Assembly (NCBI RefSeq): GCF_023887685.1
Contig: NZ_JAMWMR010000006.1
Coordinates: forward strand, 248,001-312,000
Length of the DNA stretch: 64,000 bases
DNA from: Streptomyces macrolidinus
GTDB taxonomy: Bacteria; Actinomycetota; Actinomycetes; Streptomycetales; Streptomycetaceae
Direction: 5' to 3'
Numbering within the stretch: position 1 is the first letter of the stretch; every line of letters starts with the position of its first letter. Of the stretch, positions 1-11,263 are shown in pieces. The translations under genes were made by a program, and so were the position numbers. The notes under the pieces were generated by a model. The model was not told where the DNA came from. It saw only the letters and a program-made list of their open reading frames with translations, and searched no databases.

Positions 1-861
1 CACCGCCTCCGCGATACCCGACACCGGCACCCCGAGATCCAGCGCGATCTGCACGGTCCAGCGGCCGGTGCCCTTCTGCTCCGCCTGGTCCAGGACCACG
101 TCCACGAACGGCGCGCCCGTGGCCGCGTCGACATGGGAGAGCACCTCGGCGGTGATCTCGATCAGATACGAGTCCAGGCGGCCGGTGTTCCAGGTGCGGA
201 AGATCTCCGCGATCTGCGCGGGGGTGCGTCCGGCGACATCGCGCAGCAACTGGTAGGCCTCGCCGATCAGTTGCATGTCGGCGTACTCGATGCCGTTGTG
301 GACCATCTTCACGAAGTGACCGGCGCCGTCGGGACCGACGTGGGTCACGCACGGCGCGCCGTCCTTCGCCTTCGCGGAGATCTTCTCCAGCATCGGGCCG
401 AGGGAGGCGTAGGACTCGGTCGAGCCGCCCGGCATGATGCTCGGCCCGTGCAGCGCGCCCTCCTCTCCGCCGGAGACACCGGTGCCCACGAAGTGGATGC
501 CCCGCTCGCGCAGCTCCCTCTCCCGGCGGCGGGTGTCCGCGAAGTGCGCGTTGCCGCCGTCGATGATCATGTCGCCCGGCTCCAGGAGCCGGGCGAACTC
601 CTGGATCACGGCGTCGGTCGGCGCGCCCGCCTTCACCATGATCATCAGACGTCGGGGCCGCTCCAGCGCCGCCACGAAGTCCTCCGCGCTCTCGGTCGGC
701 ACGAAGTCGCCCTCGTGTCCGAATTCCTTGATGAGATCGTGTGTGCGGGACGCGGTCCGGTTGTGCAGCGCGACCGTGTAGCCGTTGCGCGCGAAGTTGC
801 GGGCGAGGTTGCGGCCCATGACCGCGAGCCCCGAGACACCGATCTGGGCTGACGTGCTCAT
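1..861 (-). CDS. gnd: 6-phosphogluconate dehydrogenase, decarboxylating (3' part outside window)
   Basis: Oxidises 6-phosphogluconate to ribulose 5-phosphate and CO2 with reduction of NADP+, in the cytosolic pentose phosphate pathway. The ATG at 859-861 opens a 287-codon reading frame that runs off the left edge. The N-terminal Rossmann motif GLAVMGRNLARN (family GxGxMGxN type, about residues 10-21), the TGVSGGEEGA substrate-binding signature and the catalytic-lysine segment HFVKMVHNGIEY are all visible. The C-terminal helical domain is missing only because the window ends. It is transcribed away from the Rpf hydrolase gene across a 270-bp gap. The family is unambiguous; whether this is the NADP- or NAD-preferring form cannot be seen. 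Confidence 0.95.
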   Translation of the reverse strand, partial: MSTSAQIGVSGLAVMGRNLARNFARNGYTVALHNRTASRTHDLIKEFGHEGDFVPTESAEDFVAALERPRRLMIMVKAGAPTDAVIQEFARLLEPGDMIIDGGNAHFADTRRRERELRERGIHFVGTGVSGGEEGALHGPSIMPGGSTESYASLGPMLEKISAKAKDGAPCVTHVGPDGAGHFVKMVHNGIEYADMQLIGEAYQLLRDVAGRTPAQIAEIFRTWNTGRLDSYLIEITAEVLSHVDAATGAPFVDVVLDQAEQKGTGRWTVQIALDLGVPVSGIAEAV

Positions 862-1068
862 TACGGTTGGCTCCTAGAGATCGTGGATCGAGCAGTGACG
901 GTTGTGCCGTCAGTATGGTCCGGTGACCGGCGTGACGTGCCGGTATCGCCCTCGCATTCGGGAGGTCCGCGCGTCGGGAAGGCCCTCGCCCGCTCCCGCC
1001 GCTTCCCGACGGCGTCAACCACGGCTGAACACCGGCCGGTTGACGCGCGAGAGAGGCCGACCGGCGTC

Positions 1069-3460
<2,392 letters not shown>

Positions 3461-3734
3461 GAGCGGCTCCTCGACGTGAGGCGGCACGGCAGGCGGTCGT
3501 ATCCCATACCCCACACGATGCCGTGCGCCGCCGTCCCCGTCGTCGTACCTGAGGCCGCATTGGGTCGTACTGCCGATGGAGTACTACGGGATGACCCCCC
3601 GTGGCCGGAAGGGGGGAAGAGGGACGGGCCGCGTCCGCGACGCGACGGCGCCCAACTCCTCGGGTTGCGCTGAAAGCTGACGGGGCGCCAGCACCATGAG
3701 GGCAACGATGTCGATCTTCCGGAGGTCTTCCGAG

Positions 3735-6062
3735 ATGAGATGGACCCGGTGCCTGCGCCTCGCCGTCGCGGGCACGGTGGCCGCCACGGCGCTGTTCCCG
3801 CTGCGGGCGGCCCAGGCCGAGCCGACCGGCGGCAGCCTCACCGACCTGGTCAACCCCTTCATCGGCACCCAGCACGAAGGCAACACCTTCCCGGGCGCCA
3901 CCGTGCCCTTCGGCATGGTGCAGTTCTCACCGGACACCGGGCACAGAACCGGCTACGACTACGGGCAGCACACGATCCGCGGCTTCTCCCTGGTCCATCT
4001 CTCCGGCGTCGGCTGCCCCATCGGCGGCGACCTGCCCGTGCTGCCCACGACGGGCGACGTCACCGAGACCGACTACTCCAAGTACGCGGCCGGGTTCAGC
4101 CACGCGCACGAGCAGGCGAGCCCCGGCTTCTACCAGGTCCGCCTCGACTCCGGCATCGAGGCCCGACTGACCGCCACCGAACGGGCGGGCGTGCAGCGTT
4201 ACACGTTCCCGGCCACCGACAAGGCCAACGTGCTGCTCAACACCGGTCAGTCACTGCACAAGAACGTCTCCTCCACGGTCGAGATCCTCGACGACCGCAC
4301 CGTACGCACCAAGATCACCGGCAGTGGCTTCTGCCGCTCCACCCGCCCCTACACGGTGTACACGCTCACCCGCTTCGACCGCCCGTTCACCGCGCACGGC
4401 ACGTGGTACCAGGACTCGATCACCCGGGGCGCGACCAGATCGTCGGGCCCCGGACCCAACGGCGCCTACGTCACGTTCGACACGACGAGCGACCGTACGG
4501 TCGAGGCGACCACCGCGCTGTCCTACGTCGACGCGCGCGGCGCCGAGGTCAACCTCGCTGCCACGCAAGGGCGTTCGTTCTCCCAGGTACGGGAGGCCGC
4601 TCGCCGCGCCTGGGAGGACCGGCTGGGCGACGTGAGGGTCCAGGGCGGCGGAGACACCCTGCGCACCACCTTCTACTCGTCCCTGTACCGGTCCTTCCTC
4701 GCCCCGAACATCGGCAGCGACGCCGACGGCCGCTACAAGGGCTGGGACCAGAAGACCCACCGGGCGCGGGGGTTCACGTACTACCAGAACTGGTCGCTGT
4801 GGGACACCTACCGCACCCAGGCCCAACTCCTGTCCCTGCTCGCGCCGCACGAGTCACGCGACATGGCGCTCTCGCTGCTCGAGGTCGACGAGGAGGGCGG
4901 CTGGCTGCCCAAGTGGGGCTACGGCCCGGTCGAGACGAACATCATGAGCGGCGACCCGGTCACCCCGTTCCTCACAGGCGTCTACCAGCAGGGACTGCTC
5001 AAGGGGTACGAGGAGCGGGTCTACCGCGCGCTCAGGAAGAACGCCGACGGTGTGCCGCCCGCCGACACCATGTACACCGGCCGGGAGTCCAACCGCGAGT
5101 ACCTCGCGCACGGCTTCGCCCCCTTCGTCAAGGGACGTCCGTACGCCAAGCCCGGTGACTCCGACTACCACCACGGTGGTTCGGTGACGCTGGAGTACGC
5201 GCTGTCCGACGCGATGCTCGCGCAGATGGCGCGGAAGCTGGGCCACACCGCGGACGCGGCGCGCTATGCCGCCCGGTCGCGGAACTACCGCAACGTCTTC
5301 GACCGCTCGACCGGCTTCGTCCGCGCCCGGGACATCTCCGGCGCCTTCGCCGGACCGGCCGACCCGGCCCGCAGCGAGGGCTTCCACGAGGGCACGGCCT
5401 GGCAGTACCAGTGGCTGGTGCCGCAGGACCTGCGCGACATGATCGGCCTGATCGGCGGCGAGCAGGCGGCCGACGCCCGCCTCGACGCCTTCTTCGCCTA
5501 CGACCGGCTCCTGAAGGACCCGGCGAGGACCGCGCGCGAGGTGTGGGTGAACGGCCCGTACGCCTACTACAACGCGGACAAGTACAACCCGCAGAACGAG
5601 CCCGACCTGATCGCGCCGTACGCGTACCTGTGGACCGGCCGCCCCTGGAAGACGACGGACGTGGTGCACGCGGCGCTGACGCTGTTCACGGACGGGCCCA
5701 CCGGTATGACCGGCAACGACGACCTCGGAACGATGTCCGCGTGGAACGTGTTGTCGTCCATCGGCATCTTCCCAGTTCAGCCCGGCTACCCCACCTGGGG
5801 TCTGACGACGCCCGTCTTCGACCGGGTCGACCTGGCCCTGGACCGCGCCTACTACCCGCGCGGGAGGCTGACCATCACCGCGCCCGGCGCCTCCGACGGC
5901 AACCGGTACATCCAGGGCGTGCGGGTCGGCGGAGCGGCCTACGACCGCACGTACGTCACGACCGACGTGCTCCGCCGTCCGGGTGCGCTGGAGTTCACGG
6001 TCGGCGCGCGGCCGTCCGAGTGGGGAACGGGGCCCGATGCCGCGCCACCTGCGCTGAAGTGA
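3735..6062 (+). CDS. Secreted glycoside hydrolase family 92 alpha-mannosidase
   Basis: A 775-residue exported exo-alpha-mannosidase of family GH92, a calcium-dependent inverting enzyme family acting on alpha-mannosides of N-glycans or mannans. A signal peptide (MRWTRCLRLAVAG to AAQA) is followed by the conserved opening VNPFIGTQHEGNTFPGA, then GYDYGQ, HLSGVGCPIGGD, YQNWSLWDTYRTQ, EGTAWQYQW and the hallmark GNDDLGTMSAW near the C-terminus. All are typical of the GH92 beta-sandwich plus (alpha/alpha)6 barrel. The third in-frame ATG (3735) is preferred because GGAGG sits nine bases upstream and the signal peptide follows directly; ATG codons at 3696 and 3708 lack this. A strong hairpin follows the gene. 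The enzyme probably harvests mannose from fungal or plant glycans. Confidence 0.93.
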   Translation: MRWTRCLRLAVAGTVAATALFPLRAAQAEPTGGSLTDLVNPFIGTQHEGNTFPGATVPFGMVQFSPDTGHRTGYDYGQHTIRGFSLVHLSGVGCPIGGDLPVLPTTGDVTETDYSKYAAGFSHAHEQASPGFYQVRLDSGIEARLTATERAGVQRYTFPATDKANVLLNTGQSLHKNVSSTVEILDDRTVRTKITGSGFCRSTRPYTVYTLTRFDRPFTAHGTWYQDSITRGATRSSGPGPNGAYVTFDTTSDRTVEATTALSYVDARGAEVNLAATQGRSFSQVREAARRAWEDRLGDVRVQGGGDTLRTTFYSSLYRSFLAPNIGSDADGRYKGWDQKTHRARGFTYYQNWSLWDTYRTQAQLLSLLAPHESRDMALSLLEVDEEGGWLPKWGYGPVETNIMSGDPVTPFLTGVYQQGLLKGYEERVYRALRKNADGVPPADTMYTGRESNREYLAHGFAPFVKGRPYAKPGDSDYHHGGSVTLEYALSDAMLAQMARKLGHTADAARYAARSRNYRNVFDRSTGFVRARDISGAFAGPADPARSEGFHEGTAWQYQWLVPQDLRDMIGLIGGEQAADARLDAFFAYDRLLKDPARTAREVWVNGPYAYYNADKYNPQNEPDLIAPYAYLWTGRPWKTTDVVHAALTLFTDGPTGMTGNDDLGTMSAWNVLSSIGIFPVQPGYPTWGLTTPVFDRVDLALDRAYYPRGRLTITAPGASDGNRYIQGVRVGGAAYDRTYVTTDVLRRPGALEFTVGARPSEWGTGPDAAPPALK

Positions 6063-6077
6063 CTCAGCGCCCCGACA

Positions 6078-6117
6078 GGTCCCGTCTCTCCCGGGCTCTC
6101 CCGGAGAGGCGGGACTT
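6078..6117 (+). terminator. Rho-independent-type hairpin after the GH92 gene
   Basis: Nearly perfect inverted repeat: GGTCCCGTCTCTCCCGGG pairs with CCCGGAGAGGCGGGACTT across a short loop, with one G-U pair and one bulge. It starts 16 bases after the stop codon, as is common for streptomycete terminators that lack a U tract. Confidence 0.7.
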
Positions 6118-6182
6118 CATCTGCCGTTAACTGTACGTAGCCTGATCGTACTTGACCGTAATCGTCCGTCGGAGGTTGATCC

Positions 6183-7577
6183 TTGCTTCCCACCCCGTCG
6201 ACGCGAGGCAAGCCTTGGACTTCTGACCTGCTCGCACCCCTCGACCTCTGCTTCTGGAACATCGAGTCCGACCGGCATCCGATGCACCTCGGTGCCCTCG
6301 GCGTCTTCACCTGTCACTCGCCGACCGCTGGCGCCCACGCCGCCGACCTGCTGGCGGTCCGGGCCGCCGCCGTGCCGGGGCTGCGCATGCGGATCCGCGA
6401 CGTCTGGCTGCCGGACGTCCGCGCCCCGCGCGACCTCGCCGAGGTACGGCTCCCGCTCGCCCTCGGCGGCGCGGCCCGGGAACCGGTCCCCGACTTCGAC
6501 CCGCTCGACCACGTACGACTCCACGCCCCCACCGCGGACTTCCACGACGCCGCGGGCCGCCTCCTGGAACGCCCGCTGGAGCGCGGGCGACCGCCCTGGG
6601 AGGCACATGTCCTGCCGGGGGAGTCGGGCACGTCCTTCGCGGTCCTCTTCAAGTTCCACCACGCGCTCGCCGACGGTCTGCGCGCCCTGACGCTCGCCGC
6701 CGCGATCATGGACCCGATGGACCTGCCGGAGCCCCGGCCCCGCCCCCCGGAACCGGCCCGCGGACTCCTGCCCGACGTCCGCAAGCTCCCCGGACTGCTC
6801 CGCGGCACCCTCTCGGACATGGGCCGCGCCCTGGACATCGGCGCCTCCGTCGCCCTGTCCACGCTCGGCATGCGCTCCTCGTCCGCCTTCACCTCCGAGC
6901 CCAGCGGCACCCGCCGCACCGCCGGAGTCCTCGTCGACCTCGACGAGGTGCACCGGGTACGCAAGTCGGCGGGCGGCACCGTCAACGACGTCCTCATCGC
7001 CGTCGTCGCGGGCGCCCTGCGCCGCTGGCTGAACGAGCGCGGCGACGGCAGCGCGGGCGTCGCGCCCCGCGCCCTGATCCCCGTCTCCAGACGCCGGCCG
7101 CGCAGCGCCCAGCCACAGGGCAACCGGCTCTCCGGGTATCTGATACGGCTCCCGGTCGACGACCCCGACCCGCTCACGCGGCTGAGCACGGTGCGCACCG
7201 CCATGGACCGCAACAAGGACGCGGGGCCCAACCGGGGCGCGGGCGCGGTCGCCCTGCTCGCCGACCACGTCCCCGCGCTGGGGCACCGCCTGGGTGGCCC
7301 CCTGGTCAGCCAGGCCGCCCGGCTCTGGTTCGACATCCTGGTCACCAGCGTGCCGCTGCCCAGCCTCGGCCTGCGGCTCGGCGGCAACCCGCTCACCGAG
7401 ATCTACCCGCTCGCCCCGCTGGCCCGCGGCCAGTCCCTGGCGGTGGCGATCTCGACCTACCGCGGCCAGGTCCACTACGGGCTCGTCGCCGACGGCCGGG
7501 CGGTGCCGGACCTCGGCCGCCTCGCCCGCTCGGTGACGGAGGAGGTGGAGACGCTGCTGGTGGCCTGCCGCGCCTGA
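6183..7577 (+). CDS. Wax ester synthase / acyl-CoA:diacylglycerol acyltransferase (WS/DGAT)
   Basis: A 464-residue member of the bacterial WS/DGAT family, which transfers acyl groups from acyl-CoA to diacylglycerol or long-chain alcohols to make triacylglycerol or wax-ester storage lipid. The catalytic HHALADG (HHxxxDG) is at residues 159-165. The N-terminal LDLCFWNIES and the second conserved block GGTVNDVLIAVVAGALRRWL are present. Start is TTG at 6183: GGAGG at 6171-6175 is seven bases upstream and no better start is nearby. A terminator hairpin precedes the gene and another follows it, so it appears monocistronic. The acyl acceptor preference cannot be read from the sequence. Confidence 0.9.
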   Translation: MLPTPSTRGKPWTSDLLAPLDLCFWNIESDRHPMHLGALGVFTCHSPTAGAHAADLLAVRAAAVPGLRMRIRDVWLPDVRAPRDLAEVRLPLALGGAAREPVPDFDPLDHVRLHAPTADFHDAAGRLLERPLERGRPPWEAHVLPGESGTSFAVLFKFHHALADGLRALTLAAAIMDPMDLPEPRPRPPEPARGLLPDVRKLPGLLRGTLSDMGRALDIGASVALSTLGMRSSSAFTSEPSGTRRTAGVLVDLDEVHRVRKSAGGTVNDVLIAVVAGALRRWLNERGDGSAGVAPRALIPVSRRRPRSAQPQGNRLSGYLIRLPVDDPDPLTRLSTVRTAMDRNKDAGPNRGAGAVALLADHVPALGHRLGGPLVSQAARLWFDILVTSVPLPSLGLRLGGNPLTEIYPLAPLARGQSLAVAISTYRGQVHYGLVADGRAVPDLGRLARSVTEEVETLLVACRA

Positions 7578-7607
7578 CCGGACCCGAACCGCCACCGCCC
7601 CGCCACC

Positions 7608-7642
7608 GTCCTGCCCGCCCCGTCCGCCGGGGCGGGCAGGAC
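7608..7642 (+). terminator. Perfect 14-bp hairpin after the WS/DGAT gene
   Basis: GTCCTGCCCGCCCC (7608-7621) pairs perfectly with GGGGCGGGCAGGAC (7629-7642) around a 7-base loop, 30 bases after the stop codon. Confidence 0.8.
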
Positions 7643-7738
7643 GCGGTTTGGAGACCGGGCTCATGGCTCCGTAAAATTCCCCGTTCGAAAGCGAGCGCGG
7701 TCGGAGCGCTGCGCAGGTGAACGAGGAACGGCAGCGCG

Positions 7739-9214
7739 ATGACGGTGACTGAGGACGGCCTGGCGGCCATGGACGGGGTGGCGTACGGCCCCGGCATCGA
7801 CCCGGAGCGGCTGGCCGTCTGCCTCAGCGTGCTCGAAGAACTCGACAAGCTCGAGGTCGACCACCCCGACGCCGTCAAGGTGCGCCGGGCCACCTCGCAC
7901 ATCTACCGCATGGTCAAGCAGCGCCGCCGCTCGGAGCGCCGCGCCGCCAAGACCGCCCACGACAAGGCGGTCACCGAGGCCACGGCCACCGGCTCCGCGC
8001 AGCGCATCGACGACGAGACCGAGGGCATCCTGCCGTCGTCCGTCACCGAGGCCGGCCGGATCGCGGGGATACTCCAGCGCCCGCGCTCCTGCTACGTCTG
8101 CAAGACGCGGTACGTCGAGGTCGACTACTTCTACCACCAGCTCTGCCAGAAGTGCGCCACGGAGAACCGCGCCCGCCGTGACGCCAGGGCCGACCTCACC
8201 GGCAAGCGGGCGCTGCTCACCGGTGGCCGCGCCAAGATCGGTATGTACATCGCGCTGCGGCTGCTGCGTGACGGTGCCCACACCACGATCACCACGCGGT
8301 TCCCGAACGACGCGATCCGCCGCTTCAAGGCCCAGCCCGACAGTGACGAGTGGATCCACCGGCTGAAGATCGTCGGCATCGACCTGCGCGACCCCGCCCA
8401 GGTCGTGGCGCTGGCCGACTCGGTCGCCGCGGCGGGCCCGCTGGACATCCTGATCAACAACGCGGCGCAGACCGTACGCCGGTCCCCGCAGGCCTACAGC
8501 GAACTGGTGTCCGCCGAGTCCGGCCCGCTGCCCGCGGGCGAGCTGCCGTCGGCCGAGGTGATCGGCGCGTTCGGCTCCGGTGCCGTGCCTGCGCTCCCGG
8601 TCTCCGGGGGCGGCGCACTCACCGCCCAGGACGTCACCGACCTGGCGCTCGTCTCCGGCTCGGCGTCGCTGGAACGCATCGCGGCGGGCACGGCGATCGA
8701 CGCGGGCGGCCTCGTGCCCGACCTGCACGACAGCAACAGCTGGGTCCAGTCGGTGGAGGAGGTCACCCCCATCGAGCTGCTGGAGGTGCAACTCTGCAAC
8801 TCCACGGCGCCCTTCATCCTGATCAGCCGGCTGCGTGGCGCCATGGCCGCCTCCTCGGGCCGACGCACGTACATCGTGAACGTCTCCGCGATGGAGGGCG
8901 TGTTCGCCCGCGGCTACAAGGGCGCGGGCCATCCGCACACCAACATGGCGAAGGCCGCCCTGAACATGCTCACGCGCACCAGCGCGCAGGAGATGTTCGA
9001 GAAGGACCGCATCCTGATGACCGCCGTCGACACTGGCTGGATCACCGACGAGCGCCCGCACCCGGACAAGGTGCGCCTGGCGGACGAGGGCTTCCACGCC
9101 CCGCTCGACCTCGTCGACGGCGCGGCCCGGGTATACGATCCGATTGTGCGCGGCGAGCAGGGCGAGGACCTGTACGGCGTCTTCCTGAAGGACTACGCGC
9201 CCGGGAAGTGGTAG
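7739..9214 (+). CDS. Short-chain dehydrogenase/reductase with N-terminal zinc-ribbon extension
   Basis: 491 residues. The first 150 residues are an extra region: a helical segment, then a four-cysteine cluster CYVC (C118, C121) and CQKC (C136, C139) that looks like a zinc ribbon. The C-terminal half is an NAD(P)-binding SDR domain: TGGRAKIG at 161-168, then NNAA and VNVSAMEG with the usual catalytic Ser. At the place of the YxxxK motif the sequence reads TNMAK (T401, K405), so the catalytic tyrosine is missing. The protein may bind a dinucleotide without acting as a normal SDR, or use another residue. An insertion of about 100 residues lies between NNAA and the Ser motif. The start ATG is preceded by GAGGAACGG. 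Function is not known. Confidence 0.8.
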   Translation: MTVTEDGLAAMDGVAYGPGIDPERLAVCLSVLEELDKLEVDHPDAVKVRRATSHIYRMVKQRRRSERRAAKTAHDKAVTEATATGSAQRIDDETEGILPSSVTEAGRIAGILQRPRSCYVCKTRYVEVDYFYHQLCQKCATENRARRDARADLTGKRALLTGGRAKIGMYIALRLLRDGAHTTITTRFPNDAIRRFKAQPDSDEWIHRLKIVGIDLRDPAQVVALADSVAAAGPLDILINNAAQTVRRSPQAYSELVSAESGPLPAGELPSAEVIGAFGSGAVPALPVSGGGALTAQDVTDLALVSGSASLERIAAGTAIDAGGLVPDLHDSNSWVQSVEEVTPIELLEVQLCNSTAPFILISRLRGAMAASSGRRTYIVNVSAMEGVFARGYKGAGHPHTNMAKAALNMLTRTSAQEMFEKDRILMTAVDTGWITDERPHPDKVRLADEGFHAPLDLVDGAARVYDPIVRGEQGEDLYGVFLKDYAPGKW

Positions 9215-9313
9215 GCGCGAAACGGCCTGGGAAGGGGCGGCGCGGCACCTTCGACGTGTCGCCCGGCGCCGGGCGGGAACTCGGTCCCTGGTGAGTACCG
9301 TGGGAGGAGTTCC

Positions 9314-9547
9314 ATGGCCGGACCACATGAGATCGATCCACGCGCCGCCGAGGATCCCCGCAACGTCTACCCGAGCGACGACGAGTTCTATCGGACGGAC
9401 CGCCCACCGGGCCATGTCCTGCCGGAGGACCGACCACGCGGCGGCGAGCCCAGACAGCGGCTGAAGCACCGCGGGACCTGGGCCACCATCGCGCTGATCC
9501 TCTGCATCATCGTGGTGATCGCCGCCGGGATCGCGCTGTTCCCCTGA
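9314..9547 (+). CDS. Small single-span membrane protein of unknown function
   Basis: 77 residues. An acidic, Pro/Arg-rich soluble N-terminus (residues 1-50, with DPRAAEDPRN and DDEFYR) is followed by one strongly hydrophobic helix (ATIALILCIIVVIAAG) that reaches nearly to the C-terminus, so it is probably a tail-anchored inner-membrane protein. GGGAGGAG precedes the ATG by about six bases. The codon pattern is typical of the genome, and a strong terminator follows. I do not recognise a specific family; small proteins of this shape are common in Streptomyces. Confidence 0.7.
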   Translation: MAGPHEIDPRAAEDPRNVYPSDDEFYRTDRPPGHVLPEDRPRGGEPRQRLKHRGTWATIALILCIIVVIAAGIALFP

Positions 9548-9578
9548 GCGATCGCGGCAGGGGGTTTGCTGGGACGGA

Positions 9579-9614
9579 GGTACGCCCCGGAGAGCGGGTT
9601 CTCCGGGGCGTACC
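9579..9614 (+). terminator. Perfect 15-bp hairpin terminator
   Basis: GGTACGCCCCGGAGA (9579-9593) pairs perfectly with TCTCCGGGGCGTACC (9600-9614) across a six-base loop, 31 bases downstream of the small membrane protein gene and upstream of the next gene. Confidence 0.85.
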
Positions 9615-9730
9615 CCCGAGCCGTCGGCCGCCAACCGTCGGGAAATCCGGGTGACCGCGTCGCCGTCCGAGACGACAATGGACGCCACGGCGCCGGTTCC
9701 ACCCCATCGACCCGAGGAAGGCGGCCCCTT

Positions 9731-10420
9731 GTGACCGTCCCCCACGTCCTCCTGTCCGGCATCGTCGGTTCGACCGCGTACGGGCTCGCCCATGAGGGCT
9801 CCGATGTGGACCGGCTCGGTATGTTCGCCGCGCCCACCGAGGCACTGCACGGCCTGCACCGGCCCAAGGAGTCCCACGTCAGCACGGCCCCGGACCGCAC
9901 GCTGCACGAAGCCGCGAAGTGGTGCCGACTCGCGCTCGGCGGCAATCCGACCGCCATGGAACTCGTATGGCTCCCGGCCGAGTTGTGCGAGATACGCACA
10001 CCGCTCGGCGACGAACTGATCGGTATCCGTACGTCGTTCCTGTGCGCCCAGCGCGTCCGCGACGCCTATCTCGGCTATGCCACCCGGCAGTTCAGACGTC
10101 TCGAAGCCCGCGGCGACGGCTCCTTCTCCGCGGACACCCGCAAACGCACCGCCAAGCACGCCCGTCACCTGAAGCGGCTGTGCCACCAGGGGCTGGAGCT
10201 GTACACCACCGGGAAGCTGACGATCCGCGTCGAGAACCCGCAGGAGTACCACGACTTCGGCGAGCGCGTCGCCGCGGACGCGGAGGTCGCACGGCCGCTG
10301 CTGCGCTCCTTCGAGAACGCCTTCGACGAGACGCGTGGGGTGCTGCCGCAACAGCCCGACGAAGCCGCCGCGGAGGCGTGGCTGCGGCGCGTCCGCGCGC
10401 ACTTCTACGCGCCGCGATGA
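9731..10420 (+). CDS. Nucleotidyltransferase-fold protein (DNA polymerase beta superfamily, YcgL-like)
   Basis: 229 residues from the GTG at 9731, preceded by GAGGAAGG. The N-terminus shows the polymerase-beta-type motif GSTAYG followed by SDVDRLGMF, in which the DxD pair would bind metal and NTP. Next come HEAAKWCRLALGGNPTAMELVW and a helical C-terminal region. This matches a family of minimal nucleotidyltransferases, some of which sit in RNA-repair gene sets in other bacteria. No ligase or other repair gene is adjacent here, so the substrate is unknown. The longer upstream reading frame runs through the terminator hairpin and is not credible as coding. Confidence 0.75.
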   Translation: MTVPHVLLSGIVGSTAYGLAHEGSDVDRLGMFAAPTEALHGLHRPKESHVSTAPDRTLHEAAKWCRLALGGNPTAMELVWLPAELCEIRTPLGDELIGIRTSFLCAQRVRDAYLGYATRQFRRLEARGDGSFSADTRKRTAKHARHLKRLCHQGLELYTTGKLTIRVENPQEYHDFGERVAADAEVARPLLRSFENAFDETRGVLPQQPDEAAAEAWLRRVRAHFYAPR

Positions 10421-10939
10421 GCCCTGCGTGCCCTGCGCGCCTGCTCTGCCTGCCCTGCGTGCGCCGTGTGCGCCGGACTGATGTGCGCCGGTGCGCGCCG
10501 GTCGCACTGCGGCACGCCGGGCGAGCGGGCGGTGAACTGAGCACCGTGTGCGCCGATCCGCACATCAGTGCCTCCGAATCGGTGAACAGTTCGATGATTG
10601 AGCCGAACGGGTGGCTCGATAGAGGGCGATCGATGTCAAATCGGTTGAGAATGAGGCCGTATGAGCGCGGGTGTCGCAGGGTGTTTACACAGATGTTTCA
10701 GCCCCATCGAGCGGGGTCCCGCTCATTTGGTTACTCTTGTCTTTGACGGACAACTTCAAGGGGTCCTACCCACACCCACGGTCCGTCCTGGGACAAGCCG
10801 GTCACCACGGCCTGCTCTCGTAGGAGTTACCGGCGCCACCGCGTCCGAACCTGTTTCCACATCAGACCCGACGGACGCCGAGGCGCAGCGGCAGACCGGG
10901 CTACGTCCCGAGGGTTACCCGACACATAAGGAGTGCGCG
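10421..10939. other. Intergenic region of about 520 bp
   Basis: The first 100 bases are a C/G-rich stretch with repeated GTGCGCC words. A weak promoter-like pair, TTGACG (10743-10748) and TACCCA (10767-10772) with an 18-base spacer, lies about 165 bases before the small GTG-initiated gene at 10940. No coding region with normal codon use, RNA gene or clear riboswitch was seen. Confidence 0.4.
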
Positions 10940-11116
10940 GTGACACCGGAGAAGACGAATCGCGAGCAACGCCCCAAGGAACGTGCGGAGCGCGGGGGAC
11001 GCCGGACGGAGAAGCAGCTCGGCAGCCTGGAGGTGTGGGCCAGGTCGGCCCCCATCCGGCTGGCCGGGTACGAGGACGACCTCGCGGAGCCCCATATCCT
11101 GCCGAGTATCGACTGA
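10940..11116 (+). CDS. Small highly charged protein of unknown function
   Basis: 58 residues starting at GTG, with AAGGAG eight bases upstream and a terminator hairpin ten bases after the stop. The N-terminal half is very rich in Arg, Lys and Glu ([17 protein letters not shown]). The C-terminal half, LGSLEVWARSAPIRLAGYED, looks structured and ends LPSID. The good ribosome site and terminator argue it is real. I do not recognise the family. The longer upstream extension has poor start context and was not used. Confidence 0.6.
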   Translation: MTPEKTNREQRPKERAERGGRRTEKQLGSLEVWARSAPIRLAGYEDDLAEPHILPSID

Positions 11117-11125
11117 CCTCGCGGG

Positions 11126-11163
11126 GCCGTGTCACCGGAGAGCCCAGCCTCTGGTGACACGGC
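11126..11163 (+). terminator. Hairpin after the small charged protein gene
   Basis: GCCGTGTCACC (11126-11136) pairs perfectly with GGTGACACGGC (11153-11163), starting ten bases after the stop codon and separating this gene from the thiolase. Confidence 0.75.
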
Positions 11164-11263
11164 TCCGTCGTCCGAGCCGCGGACCTTCCCAGCGGGGCGC
11201 TCGGCGGACTATAGTCCGAAACTAGCAGCGCTAATTAACCCTGAGGCAGGTCAGGAGTACTCC

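Noticed and set aside
133..852. Plus-strand frame over gnd
   Set aside because: Antisense of a clear 6-phosphogluconate dehydrogenase with intact motifs.
7661..10507. Minus-strand 948-codon frame
   Set aside because: Runs antisense through three separate well-supported genes and two terminators.
10421..10560. GTGCGCC-rich stretch as a possible repeat array
   Set aside because: Copies are irregular and no longer than seven bases, consistent with composition bias.
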